Shown piece after piece: positions 24,769-32,524 of a stretch of DNA of 40,437 bases. A model generated the notes under the pieces. It ran no database searches, was not told the origin of the DNA, and saw nothing but the letters and a program-made list of their open reading frames with translations. The stretch spans positions 1-40,437 of the forward strand of contig JAAYZQ010000192.1 in assembly GCA_012514775.1 (NCBI GenBank), written 5' to 3'. The stretch comes from Anaerolineaceae bacterium. GTDB lineage: Bacteria > Chloroflexota > Anaerolineae > JAAYZQ01. Position 1 is the stretch's first letter; each line of letters opens with the position of its first letter. Position numbers and translations under genes: made by a program.

Positions 24769-25692
24769 TTGAGCCACAGCGTGCTCTTCTTGTTTCTCGA
24801 CGGGGTTGGACTGGCGCCCTCCGGGTCCGGCAACCCGTTGAGCGGCGTGCCCATGCCGCACCTGGGGCGCCTGCTCGGCGGGCCGCTGGTCCAGGAGACC
24901 GTGGACGGCCTTGCGGCCCGCGACACGCTCGTCCTGCGGGCCGTCGACGCCTGCCTGGGCGTGCCCGGCCTGCCCCAGAGCGCAACCGGCCAGACCGCGC
25001 TCTTTACCGGGGTGAACGCCGCGGCGCTCCTGGGCGAGCACGTCACCGCCCACCCGACCGCTCGTCTGCGGGAGGTCATTGCCGAGCACAGCATCCTCAA
25101 GCGCGCCGTCGAGGCCGGCAAGCGGGCCCTTTTCGCCAACGCCCACTCCGAGCGGTTCTGGCAGAAGGTCCGCGAGGGCAAGGGCCGCCTGGCGGCCTCA
25201 ACGCTGACGGCCATGGCCGCCGGCCTGGAGATCCCGACCCTCGAGGATCTGGCCCGGGGGCGCGCGGTGTTGTGGGACATCACCCACGAGATCGCCTCGA
25301 CCCACATGGGCTACGAGCTGCCCCTGGTGGAGCCCGCCGAGGCCGGGAAGCGGCTGGCCCGCCTGGCCGCCGAGTTTGACCTGCTCCTCTTCGAGTCCTT
25401 TCTGCCCGACCTGGCCGGGCACCGCCGCATCGAGCCCGCGTGGGTGCTCGGCATCCTGGACGATTTTCTGGGAGGCGTGCTGGCCCACCGCTCGCCAGGG
25501 ACGACGCTGGTGCTGTGCAGCGATCATGGCAACCTGGAGGATACGACGACCAAGATGCACACGACCAACCCTGTGCCCCTCCTGGCCATAGGGCCGGGGG
25601 CGGCCCGCTTCCGGCAGGCAACGGCCATCACCGACGTGGCGCCGGCCATCCTGGGACTGCTGGTGGAGGAAGCGGCCGGAGGCACACCATGA
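24769..25692 (+). CDS. Alkaline phosphatase-superfamily metalloenzyme
   Basis: 307 residues. FLFLDGVGLAP at the N-terminus supplies the first metal-binding Asp, SATGQTALFTGVNAA (about 70-85) the nucleophile region, and CSDHGNLEDTTTKMHT (about 248-263) the C-terminal Asp-His metal ligands. This is the iPGM/phosphopentomutase/alkaline phosphatase fold. The protein is shorter than true iPGM (about 510) and phosphopentomutase (about 390), so it is a metalloenzyme-domain protein of unknown substrate. The start is uncertain: TTG 24769 or GTG 24781, both with weak ribosome-binding sites. Its stop overlaps the next start by 4 bp. Confidence 0.8.
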   Translation: MSHSVLFLFLDGVGLAPSGSGNPLSGVPMPHLGRLLGGPLVQETVDGLAARDTLVLRAVDACLGVPGLPQSATGQTALFTGVNAAALLGEHVTAHPTARLREVIAEHSILKRAVEAGKRALFANAHSERFWQKVREGKGRLAASTLTAMAAGLEIPTLEDLARGRAVLWDITHEIASTHMGYELPLVEPAEAGKRLARLAAEFDLLLFESFLPDLAGHRRIEPAWVLGILDDFLGGVLAHRSPGTTLVLCSDHGNLEDTTTKMHTTNPVPLLAIGPGAARFRQATAITDVAPAILGLLVEEAAGGTP

Positions 25693-26276
25693 CCGACCTA
25701 CAGGCCGTGGCCGAGCTGTTGCTGGAGAGCGCCACCCTCAAGCGCATGCCCCGCGCGGGTTGGGCCATGCGCGGCGTGCCCTACATCGAAAGCGTCGCCG
25801 AGCATAGCTTTGGCGTGGTCCTGGTGGCCCTGGCCCTGGTGGACGTGCTGGAGGACGGCGCGAGGGCGGAGGAGCCGGGCCTCGACCTGGAGAAGGTGCT
25901 CATCATGGCCCTGCTCCACGACCTGGCCGAAGCGCGGCTGACCGACCTGCCGGCATCGGCCGCCCGCCTCATCCCCGAAGAGGTCAAGAGCCGGGCCGAG
26001 GAAGAGGCGCTGGCCGGCATGCTGGCGCCCCTGCCGGGGGCCGGGCGCCTGCGGGCGCTGTGGCAAGAGTTTGAAGATCGGGCCAGTCCCGAGGGCCGGC
26101 TGGTGCGCGACGCGGACAAGCTGGAGATGATGGTCCAGTGCCTGCGCTACGAGCAGGCGGGCAGCCGAGGGCTGGACGAGTTCTGGGAGGCCGTGGACCG
26201 CCTGAATTGGCACTATGGCGCCTCCGGGGAGATCTATGCCCGGCTCAGGTCGCTGCGGCCTGGCAACGGAGCGTAA
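25689..26276 (+). CDS. HD domain hydrolase, YfbR-like 5'-nucleotidase
   Basis: 195 residues. The HD motif set is complete: SVAEHSFGV (His 39), LLHDLAEA (His 77, Asp 78, Glu 81) and RDADKLEMM (Asp about 141). The spacing matches YfbR-type HD proteins, which dephosphorylate deoxyribonucleoside 5'-monophosphates using a divalent metal. The ATG overlaps the upstream stop (ATGA), showing translational coupling with the metalloenzyme gene. Substrate is inferred from family; related HD proteins act on other nucleotides. Confidence 0.85.
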   Translation: MTDLQAVAELLLESATLKRMPRAGWAMRGVPYIESVAEHSFGVVLVALALVDVLEDGARAEEPGLDLEKVLIMALLHDLAEARLTDLPASAARLIPEEVKSRAEEEALAGMLAPLPGAGRLRALWQEFEDRASPEGRLVRDADKLEMMVQCLRYEQAGSRGLDEFWEAVDRLNWHYGASGEIYARLRSLRPGNGA

Positions 26277-26286
26277 GGAGGCCGGT

Positions 26287-26643
26287 ATGATGATCAATAC
26301 CAGCACCGGCGAGACCCTGGCTTCCAGCGTCGTCCGCTGCGACTCGTTCTGGAAGAGGTGGCGCGGCCTGATGTTTCGCAGCCGCCGCGCCCTGGCCGGC
26401 GAGCAGGTGTACCTGTTCGTCGAGGGGTGTGAGAGCGTCGCCCGGGCGACGATACACATGCTCTTTGTCTTTTTTCCCATCGCCGTCCTGTGGCTGGATG
26501 GGGAGCGGCGGGTGGTGGACAGGGCGCTGGCGCGCCCCTTTCGCCCCTATTACGCGCCCCGCAGACCGGCCCAGTACTATATCGAAGGCCATCCTTCGCT
26601 TTTGGAGAGAGTGCGAGTTGGAGATAGGCTCGAATTTGCCTGA
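26287..26643 (+). CDS. DUF192 family protein
   Basis: 118 residues. DUF192 features are GETLASSVVRCDSFWKRWRG followed by LMFRSRRAL near the N-terminus, IHMLFVFFPIAVLWLDGERR in the middle, and YIEGHPSLLERVRVGDRLEF at the end. Function of the family is unknown. No signal peptide is seen, although many members are exported. The start could be ATG 26287 or ATG 26290; GGAGG is 4 or 7 nt away, so the second may be used. The gene sits 10 nt after the HD gene and 1 nt before the peptidase gene. Confidence 0.83.
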   Translation: MMINTSTGETLASSVVRCDSFWKRWRGLMFRSRRALAGEQVYLFVEGCESVARATIHMLFVFFPIAVLWLDGERRVVDRALARPFRPYYAPRRPAQYYIEGHPSLLERVRVGDRLEFA

Positions 26644-26644
26644 G

Positions 26645-27955
26645 ATGAAACGACGTCGTTTGGCAGGCGCCATCGCCTTTGGGTTGTTGGCCCTGCTCCT
26701 TGCCGGCCTTGCCTGGCCGGTGTCGGCCCAGGATGTCGTGCCAACCGATGCGCCGCCCAGCCCCGAGGTCGAGGAGGGCGCGGAGGCCGAGGATCTGCCC
26801 GAGTACGTCGTGCAGCCTGGCGACACGCTGTTCGCCATCGCCGAACGGTTCGGCTCGACGGTGGAAGCCATCGTCGCCGCCAACGACATCGCCGACGCCA
26901 GCGTCATCCACGTGGGGCAAAAGCTGCGCATTCCCACCGCCGAGCCCGAGCGGGTGCCGGGGGTCGAGGCCCGGCCCAATCGCCGGCTGCATCCCGTTCG
27001 CCCGGGCGAGACCCTGCCCTTCCTCGCCTTTCGCTACGGTACCACGGTCTGGGACCTGAAGCAGGCCAACGACCTGCCCCGCCTGGACGTCCTGTGGCCC
27101 GAGTTGGTGCTCGAGATTCCGCCCGCGGCAGTGCCCCACGACGGCGTGCCGCTCCTGCCCGAGATCGTGGCCGAGCCCGCGCCTGTGGTCCAGGGCCAGA
27201 CGATGCTGGTGCAGATCCAGGGCGAGAGCCCCCTCGAGCTGAGTGGCTGGTTCCTGGGCCACGACCTGCGCTTTGTCGAGGGAGAGGAGGGCTACTGGGC
27301 GCTGGTCGGCATCGATCCTTTCACGCCGTCGGGCGCCTATCCGTTGGTGCTGCAAGCCTCGGAAGGGGAGAGCGGCGACAGGCTTTCCATGCAACAGACC
27401 TTTACCGTAACCGAGGGCACCTTTACCACCTACAACATTGTCGTGCCGCCCGGGCGACAGTCGCTGCTGGACCCCGAGCTGAGCCGGCTGGAGCGTGAGA
27501 AGGTGGAGGCCGTCTTTGGCACGTGGAGTGAGCACCGCCTCTGGTCGGGCCCCTTTGGCCTGCCCCTGTCGGGCGTGGAGCTGCGCATCACGTCACCCTT
27601 TGGCCAGCGGCGCTCCTACAGCGGGGGGCCGCCCAGCAGCTACCACGCTGGCGTGGACTATGGCGCCGACGAAGGAGTGCCGGTGCTGGCGCCCATTACC
27701 GCCACCGTCGCCCTGGCCGAGCCCCTCCAGGTGCGAGGCAACGCCGTCATCCTGGACCACGGCCTCGGCGTCCTGACCGGCTTCTGGCACCTGTCGCGCA
27801 TCGACGTCGTGCCCGGCCAGGTGGTGGGCAGGGGCGAGGTCGTCGGCCTGGTGGGCGACACGGGCCTGTCCACCGGCCCTCACCTCCATTGGGAACTGCG
27901 GGTCCTCAACGTTCCCGTCGACCCGCTCCAGTGGACGGAGCGCGCGTTTCCGTAG
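26645..27955 (+). CDS. LysM and M23 family peptidoglycan endopeptidase
   Basis: 436 residues. Signal peptide (1-about 28, cut near VSAQ). First LysM at about 54-97 (YVVQPGDTLFAIAERFGSTV), second at about 112-158 (HPVRPGETLPFLAFRYGTTV). A middle beta domain (about 170-275) precedes the M23 peptidase (about 315-430). The zinc ligands are present: YHAGVDYG (His and Asp) and GPHLHWEL (HxH); ITSPFGQRRSYSGGP is the usual domain start. It should cut peptide cross-links in peptidoglycan outside the membrane, with LysM repeats holding it to glycan. The ATG is 1 nt past the DUF192 stop, with no strong ribosome-binding site. Confidence 0.9.
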   Translation: MKRRRLAGAIAFGLLALLLAGLAWPVSAQDVVPTDAPPSPEVEEGAEAEDLPEYVVQPGDTLFAIAERFGSTVEAIVAANDIADASVIHVGQKLRIPTAEPERVPGVEARPNRRLHPVRPGETLPFLAFRYGTTVWDLKQANDLPRLDVLWPELVLEIPPAAVPHDGVPLLPEIVAEPAPVVQGQTMLVQIQGESPLELSGWFLGHDLRFVEGEEGYWALVGIDPFTPSGAYPLVLQASEGESGDRLSMQQTFTVTEGTFTTYNIVVPPGRQSLLDPELSRLEREKVEAVFGTWSEHRLWSGPFGLPLSGVELRITSPFGQRRSYSGGPPSSYHAGVDYGADEGVPVLAPITATVALAEPLQVRGNAVILDHGLGVLTGFWHLSRIDVVPGQVVGRGEVVGLVGDTGLSTGPHLHWELRVLNVPVDPLQWTERAFP

Positions 27956-27971
27956 GCCATGCCGGTGCTCA

Positions 27972-30488
27972 ATGGTCGAGACACAGCCTGCCAGCCGCTA
28001 TAGCCCATCTCCGGGAGGCGAAAGCCGCCGCCCGGCCGTCCGCGTCGAGGGGCTGGCTCTCGTCGCCATTCTTCTCCTGGGCTTCGGGCTGCGGATCGTG
28101 GGCCTGGGCGCCGGGAGCCTGTGGTACGACGAAACGGTCAGCGTGCACCTGGCGGGCAAGGCGCTGCCGGCACTGGTGGCCCATACCGCCCGCGACATCC
28201 ATCCCCCGGGCTATTACCTGCTGCTTCACCCCTGGCTGCGCGCGGCCGGCGACAGCGAATTCGCGGCAGCCTACTTCTCGCTGTTTTTCGGCCTGTTGCT
28301 GGTGGCCCTGGCCCACCGCCTCGGGCGTCGCGTCTACGGGCAGGGAGCCGGCCTGTGGGCCGCGCTGCTGGTGGCCCTTTCGCCCTACAACCTGTGGTAT
28401 TCCCAGGAGGTGCGGATGTACACCATGGGAGCCGCCCTGGTCGCCGGCCTGATCCTGGCGACCCTCGCCCTGCTCCGATGGGAGCGAGGGCCGGTTCCCT
28501 GGTGGCGGCTGGCCGTATATGCGCTTCTTGGGTCGGCGGCCCTTTGGACGCTCTACTACTCGGCCTTTTTCCTCGTGGCGCTGAACCTGATGGTGGCGGC
28601 CTGGTGGCTCGCCCGCGGGCGCCGGCGGCCCGCCGGCCGTCGCTGGGCCGTCGCCTGGCTCCTGGCCCAGGTGGGAGCCCTGCTGCTGTACGCGCCCTGG
28701 CTGCCCGTAGCCTGGCGCCAGGCCACCCAGCCTCCTGTGCCTCCCTGGCGCGGCTTCACGCCCCTGGAACAGGTCCTGTCCGAGACCTGGACGGCCCTCA
28801 GCCTGGGCCAGTCGGCGGATCCGGCCTTGGCCTGGCCGGCGGCGCTCCTGTTTGCGTTGCTCGTCGCCCTGGGACTGGTCCGCCGCGGGGCACGCCTGCG
28901 AGCCTGCCTCCTGGCCGGCTCGGCGCTGCTACCCGTGCTGCTCATCTACCTGGCATCCCTTGCCACGCCGCTCTACCACGTGCGCTACGCCTTCACCTAC
29001 TCGACGGCCTTTTACGTCGTGGCCGGCGGCGGGCTTGCCCTCCTCTGGCGACGGGGGCGGCCCGTGGCCTGGCTGAGCCTGGCCCTGGTGGCTGTCCTGT
29101 CCCTGGCTTCGATCTATGCCTACCACACCGATCCCCGCTACGCACCCGATGACCATCGAGCGGCCGTGCGCTTTCTGGCCGAGGCGTGGCGGCCGGGTGA
29201 CGTCGTCCTGGTGGATGCCGGCTATGCCTACACCGCGCTGCTGACCTATTGGCCGGACGACCCCGCGCCCCGCGTCGCGCGCCTGGTGGACGGCGACGAG
29301 GCAGCGAGCGGGGGCGATGCCGGCGGCCCCGCGGTCCTCCTGGCGGGCAGCGTTGGCGGCAGCCCTTCCCTGGGCTGGGGCGATCCCCGCTCGGATTTCT
29401 ATGCCATGGGGAAGGACGAGACAGCCGCTGCCCTGGTTGAGCTTTTTGCCGGGCACCATCGCCTGTGGCTCTACCGCGTCTATGATACCGTGACCGACCC
29501 TGACGGCTTTATCCGTTCCTGGCTCAAGGCCCATGGCCGGCCCTTCGAGGATCGTGTCTTTTCCGGAGAGTCGAACCTGCGGGTGCAGGGTTATCTCACG
29601 AGCCGCGATCCCCTGGTCGGCGCCGAGGAGCGAGACGCCGCCCTGGCCGATGGCTCGCTGGCGCTGGCGGGCAGCACGCCCCTGCCCGCCGCGGTAGAGG
29701 TGGGGGGCGCGCTGGACCTGGCCCTCACCTGGCGGGTAGGCGAGGCGCCGCCCACCGATGCCTTGCTCTTTGCCGGCCTGTTCGACGCGGACGGCGGCCG
29801 CTGGGCCCAGGTGGACGAGCGCCCGGCGGGCACGCTCTATCCTGCCGGCGAGTGGCAGCCCGGGAGCCTGGTGCGCACGCCCCTTCGCATCCTCATCCCG
29901 GCGGGCACGCCCCCCGGCGGCTATGCCGTGGTGGTGGGCTGGTATCGCTTCCAGGACGGGCAGCCCATCTGGCTGCCCTGGGCACAGGGCGACACGCTGC
30001 CCCTGGGAGAGGTCGAGGTCGTGGCGCCTGCCACGGGCTGGGCGTCGCTGCCGCTGCCCGCCGCGGCGCAGCGGGCGGGCGTGGACGTGGGCGACGGCGT
30101 GCGGCTCCTGGGGTTCGACGCTCCCCGGCTGGAGGGCCGGCCGGGGGATGAGCTGCCCTTTGTCCTCTACTGGCAGGCCAGGAAGGATGGGCCCCAGGCC
30201 GGCCCCCTGGTCCTGCAACTGGCCCGGGACGATGGCCGGGTGGTCGCCGAGCAGGTGGCCGTCCCGGCGGGCGGGCGCGCGCCCTTTGTCGGGCTGCAAG
30301 GGGGGCAGGTCGTCCGCGACCCGCAGACACTGACCCTGCCCGCCGGCGCTCAATCCGGCGTCTACAACGTGCTTCTCGGCCGGCGCGGGCCCGACGGGTC
30401 CCTGCTTCCGGTGCGCCGGGGCCCGGTTCCCCTGGGCCGGATCTATCCCCTGGCAACCGTCCACGTCCAGGGCCGCCCGGGGGAGTGA
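27972..30488 (+). CDS. GT39-type membrane glycosyltransferase
   Basis: 838 residues. The N-terminal half (about 25-400) has about ten to twelve membrane helices of the PMT/ArnT type (GT-C fold). GSLWYDETVSVHLAG (about 49-62) carries the acidic catalytic loop, and DIHPPGYYLLLHPW (about 75-88) and SPYNLWYSQEVRMYTMG (about 137-153) are typical. It would move a sugar from a polyprenyl-phosphate donor to an acceptor outside the membrane. The C-terminal half (about 410-838) is soluble, with two beta-rich regions (ALTWRVGEAPPTDALLFAGL, LPFVLYWQARKDGPQAG) of a type often attached to such enzymes. It starts 16 nt after the peptidase gene; ribosome-binding site weak. Confidence 0.85.
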   Translation: MVETQPASRYSPSPGGESRRPAVRVEGLALVAILLLGFGLRIVGLGAGSLWYDETVSVHLAGKALPALVAHTARDIHPPGYYLLLHPWLRAAGDSEFAAAYFSLFFGLLLVALAHRLGRRVYGQGAGLWAALLVALSPYNLWYSQEVRMYTMGAALVAGLILATLALLRWERGPVPWWRLAVYALLGSAALWTLYYSAFFLVALNLMVAAWWLARGRRRPAGRRWAVAWLLAQVGALLLYAPWLPVAWRQATQPPVPPWRGFTPLEQVLSETWTALSLGQSADPALAWPAALLFALLVALGLVRRGARLRACLLAGSALLPVLLIYLASLATPLYHVRYAFTYSTAFYVVAGGGLALLWRRGRPVAWLSLALVAVLSLASIYAYHTDPRYAPDDHRAAVRFLAEAWRPGDVVLVDAGYAYTALLTYWPDDPAPRVARLVDGDEAASGGDAGGPAVLLAGSVGGSPSLGWGDPRSDFYAMGKDETAAALVELFAGHHRLWLYRVYDTVTDPDGFIRSWLKAHGRPFEDRVFSGESNLRVQGYLTSRDPLVGAEERDAALADGSLALAGSTPLPAAVEVGGALDLALTWRVGEAPPTDALLFAGLFDADGGRWAQVDERPAGTLYPAGEWQPGSLVRTPLRILIPAGTPPGGYAVVVGWYRFQDGQPIWLPWAQGDTLPLGEVEVVAPATGWASLPLPAAAQRAGVDVGDGVRLLGFDAPRLEGRPGDELPFVLYWQARKDGPQAGPLVLQLARDDGRVVAEQVAVPAGGRAPFVGLQGGQVVRDPQTLTLPAGAQSGVYNVLLGRRGPDGSLLPVRRGPVPLGRIYPLATVHVQGRPGE

Positions 30489-30498
30489 AAGCCCCGGT

Positions 30499-30527
30499 TT
30501 GACCTCCCCCGCCGCCCGGTGTATAAT
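30499..30527 (+). promoter_or_regulatory. Sigma-70-type promoter of the 30621-32115 pair
   Basis: TTGACC (30499-30504), 17-bp spacer, perfect TATAAT (30522-30527), directly after the GT39 stop. The leader is about 87 nt. Confidence 0.75.
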
Positions 30528-30620
30528 CAAGGTGCCGGAAGAACGGACCGGCGACGGTTCTCGGAGCCCGCGGGTCGCTTGCCGGCAGGTTGATCCCTTG
30601 TGGACCAGGAGGCGGCTGTC

Positions 30621-30980
30621 TTGTCTCAGCGCACTTTTTTTGGAGGCCGGTCATTGGTGGCGGCGTCCGACATCCGGATCGAGGGCGTCGGAGTCAACGC
30701 CATCGACGCGCGACGCGTCGACGTGGCGGTGGACCTGACGCCGTTTCGGGAGCCGGTCAAGGTCGAGATGGTCATCGTCGGGCCCGACGACGAGGAGCTG
30801 TGCAGCACGGTGCTCCTCGAGAACCGGGAGTGGCAATTGGACAAGGTCCTGCACCTGCGGCGTGACGCCCAGTCCGGGGCGCACATCCTGCACGTTGGAG
30901 TGTTCCTGGACGACGAGCTCGTCGCCCGGGCGGCCCGGAGCTTTGCCTTTCCAATGGCGGAAGGGGAAAGTGGTGTTTAA
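30621..30980 (+). CDS. Small protein of unknown function ahead of the M50 protease
   Basis: 119 residues, soluble, with an apparent beta-sandwich pattern: ASDIRIEGVGVNAIDARRVD, VDLTPFREPVKVEMVIVGPD, HILHVGVFLDDELVARAARS. I do not recognise the family; it looks like a small Ig-like or C2-like fold. The TTG start at 30621 is chosen because AGGAGG lies exactly 8 nt upstream; a GTG at 30600 is in frame but lacks a site. Its 3' end overlaps the protease gene by 8 bp, suggesting the two products work together. Confidence 0.65.
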   Translation: MSQRTFFGGRSLVAASDIRIEGVGVNAIDARRVDVAVDLTPFREPVKVEMVIVGPDDEELCSTVLLENREWQLDKVLHLRRDAQSGAHILHVGVFLDDELVARAARSFAFPMAEGESGV

Positions 30981-32115
30981 CGTGTTTCGCTGGCCACCGG
31001 GATGGGCGACGCTCTGGCTGTTGCCTGCCCTCTTTATCGGGTTCACGGTCCACGAGTTGGCCCATGCCCTGGTCGCCTTTCTGCTGGGCGACACGAGCCA
31101 GGTAGAACGCAACCGGTTGAGCTTTAACCCACTGCGCCACGTTTCGTGGGTGGGCGTGGCGACATTTTTGATCATTGGCATTGGCTGGGCCAAGCCGGTG
31201 TGGATCGATCACAGCCGCTTTCGCATGTCCAACCGGGCCTTTGGCACCTTCCTGGTGTCCATTGCCGGCGTGTCGGCCAACCTGGCGCTGGCTTTTGTTA
31301 CGCTGGCGGGCATGGTGCTGACCATGCTCGTCGTTGGCGTGGTGGAGGGGACGCCGGCCATGAGCCGGGCCTACAGCTTCCTGACCTCCACGAACCCGGG
31401 ACCCGACCTGCAGGGGGCGGCGGTGGCCCTCTCCTCCTACGTGGTGTTGGTCAACCTCCTGCTGGGTATCTTTAATCTGGTCCCGCTGCCCATGTTCGAT
31501 GGCTTTCAGGCCATCGTAAGCCTCGTTCTCGCCATCAAGACGGCCCTTGGCCGCCCGGCGCCTGCCCCTGCCCCAAGGCAGCCGGCCGTTCCCGCCGTGT
31601 TAGCGGGGGGCGAGGCGGGCGAGGCGAGCGACATGGGCGACGCCAGCCCTGCCCAGATCCACTTCGAGATCGGGCTGGTGTACCACCGCGAGAGCCAGTG
31701 GGACGAGGCCATTGCCCGATATCGCCAGGCGACGGACCACGATCCCAACTTTGGCCTGGCCTACTACAACCTCGGGCTGGTGTATTGGGCCAAGGGCCGG
31801 CTGCCCCTGGCAATAAGCGCTTTTCGGGCTGCCATCGATGTGCGGGGTGGCGATGGGGTGCCGACGATGGCCAACCTCCAGCTCGAGCACCTGATGCGCG
31901 TCGCGCGGGACCCGTCCTGCGAGGCGGGGCCTCCGCCGCCCCCGGTCGAGTCCGTCGAGGAATCCTGGGACGACCTGAACCAGGACGAGCCGACCCTGGA
32001 CCGCGAGACGGTGCGGGGTGTGTGGCGGCGACTGGCCTTCGGCGGCGCGGCGAGCGTGGTCCTGGCCGCCGGCGCGTGGCTGTACGTCACGGCGGTCACG
32101 CTCATGGCCACCTAG
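30973..32115 (+). CDS. Site-2 protease (M50) membrane protein with TPR tail
   Basis: 380 residues. Several membrane helices carry the M50 motifs: HELAH (about 27-31, HExxH zinc site), GWAKPVWID (about 71-79) and NLVPLPMFDGFQ (about 168-179, third ligand Asp). A linker (about 190-225) leads to two TPRs (about 229-300: IGLVYHRESQWDEAIARYRQ, YYNLGLVYWAKGRLPLAISA) and a final membrane helix (about 353-375). Proteases of this class cut within membranes, often releasing regulators such as anti-sigma factors. GTG 30973 has GGGG 6 nt upstream and overlaps the preceding gene. No PDZ domain is present. Substrate unknown. Confidence 0.85.
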   Translation: MFNVFRWPPGWATLWLLPALFIGFTVHELAHALVAFLLGDTSQVERNRLSFNPLRHVSWVGVATFLIIGIGWAKPVWIDHSRFRMSNRAFGTFLVSIAGVSANLALAFVTLAGMVLTMLVVGVVEGTPAMSRAYSFLTSTNPGPDLQGAAVALSSYVVLVNLLLGIFNLVPLPMFDGFQAIVSLVLAIKTALGRPAPAPAPRQPAVPAVLAGGEAGEASDMGDASPAQIHFEIGLVYHRESQWDEAIARYRQATDHDPNFGLAYYNLGLVYWAKGRLPLAISAFRAAIDVRGGDGVPTMANLQLEHLMRVARDPSCEAGPPPPPVESVEESWDDLNQDEPTLDRETVRGVWRRLAFGGAASVVLAAGAWLYVTAVTLMAT

Positions 32116-32160
32116 CCTCGGGCATGGCGAGACTCACGTGCGCCATAACCCGTCCAAAAG

Positions 32161-32189
32161 TTGACGTGTTTGGAGCGATCAGGTATAAT
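32161..32189 (+). promoter_or_regulatory. Sigma-70-type promoter of the tRNA-Met pair
   Basis: TTGACG (32161-32166), 17-bp spacer, perfect TATAAT (32184-32189); the first tRNA base is 13 nt after the -10 box. Confidence 0.85.
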
Positions 32190-32201
32190 GTCTCTCGACG
32201 A

Positions 32202-32273
32202 TGCGGGGTGGAGCAGAGGCAGCTCGTTGGGCTCATAACCCAAAGGTCGGAGGTTCGAATCCTCCCCCCGCTA
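32202..32273 (+). tRNA. Initiator tRNA-fMet (CAT)
   Basis: Cloverleaf: acceptor TGCGGGG/CCCCGCT, D stem GAGC/GCTC, anticodon stem TTGGG/CCCAA with loop CTCATAA (anticodon CAT), T arm GGAGG-TTCGAAT-CCTCC, discriminator A. Initiator marks are present: a 1:72 mismatch (T with T), A11:T24 in the D stem, and three consecutive G:C pairs next to the anticodon loop. CCA is not encoded. Confidence 0.9.
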
Positions 32274-32278
32274 CTCTG

Positions 32279-32304
32279 AAGCAGATGGCGCCTGCCATCT
32301 GCTT
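32279..32304 (+). other. Hairpin between the two tRNAs
   Basis: AAGCAGATGGC and GCCATCTGCTT form an 11-bp perfect stem with a GCCT loop in the 39-nt spacer. It may guide tRNA processing or partly terminate transcription. Confidence 0.55.
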
Positions 32305-32312
32305 TGGCTATC

Positions 32313-32384
32313 GGCGAGGTAGCTCAATGGCAGAGCAGGGGACTCATAAGCCCTTGGTTGGGAGTTCAAATCTCCCCCTCGCCA
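32313..32384 (+). tRNA. Elongator tRNA-Met (CAT)
   Basis: Acceptor GGCGAGG/CCTCGCC (perfect), D stem GCTC/GAGC, anticodon loop CTCATAA (CAT), T arm GGGAG-TTCAAAT-CTCCC, discriminator A, no encoded CCA. The anticodon stem GGGGA/GCCCT has a G:T pair at one end and an A:G mismatch next to the loop. A perfect 1:72 pair excludes an initiator. tRNA-Ile with lysidine also reads CAT, but the body fits elongator Met better. Confidence 0.78.
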
Positions 32385-32424
32385 CTGACAGAAAAGCGTA
32401 GAATATCATCGGGTGCAGACAAAC

Positions 32425-32460
32425 AGCGCGAGCCGAACGTCGTTCGGCTCGCGCTTCTTG
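32425..32460 (+). terminator. Intrinsic terminator of the tRNA unit
   Basis: Perfect 14-bp stem (AGCGCGAGCCGAAC with GTTCGGCTCGCGCT), 3-nt loop, followed by TCTTG. It lies 40 nt after the second tRNA. Confidence 0.8.
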
Positions 32461-32472
32461 TGGCCAGGCGGT

Positions 32473-32514
32473 ATCCAGTGCACAGCCGGCTATGCAACCG
32501 GCTGTGCACTGGAT
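32473..32514 (-). terminator. Long hairpin after the cupredoxin gene
   Basis: Perfect 17-bp stem (ATCCAGTGCACAGCCGG with CCGGCTGTGCACTGGAT) and an 8-nt loop, 10 nt past the cupredoxin stop. No T-tract follows on the minus strand. It stands back to back with the tRNA terminator. Confidence 0.65.
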
Positions 32515-32524
32515 CTATCGACGC

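Noticed and set aside
28929..30530. 533-codon open frame on the minus strand
   Set aside because: Antisense to the GT39 gene and lacking any domain pattern.
32313..32384. tRNA-Ile(CAT) needing lysidine
   Set aside because: Acceptor and anticodon-arm sequence fit elongator tRNA-Met better, though this cannot be settled by eye.
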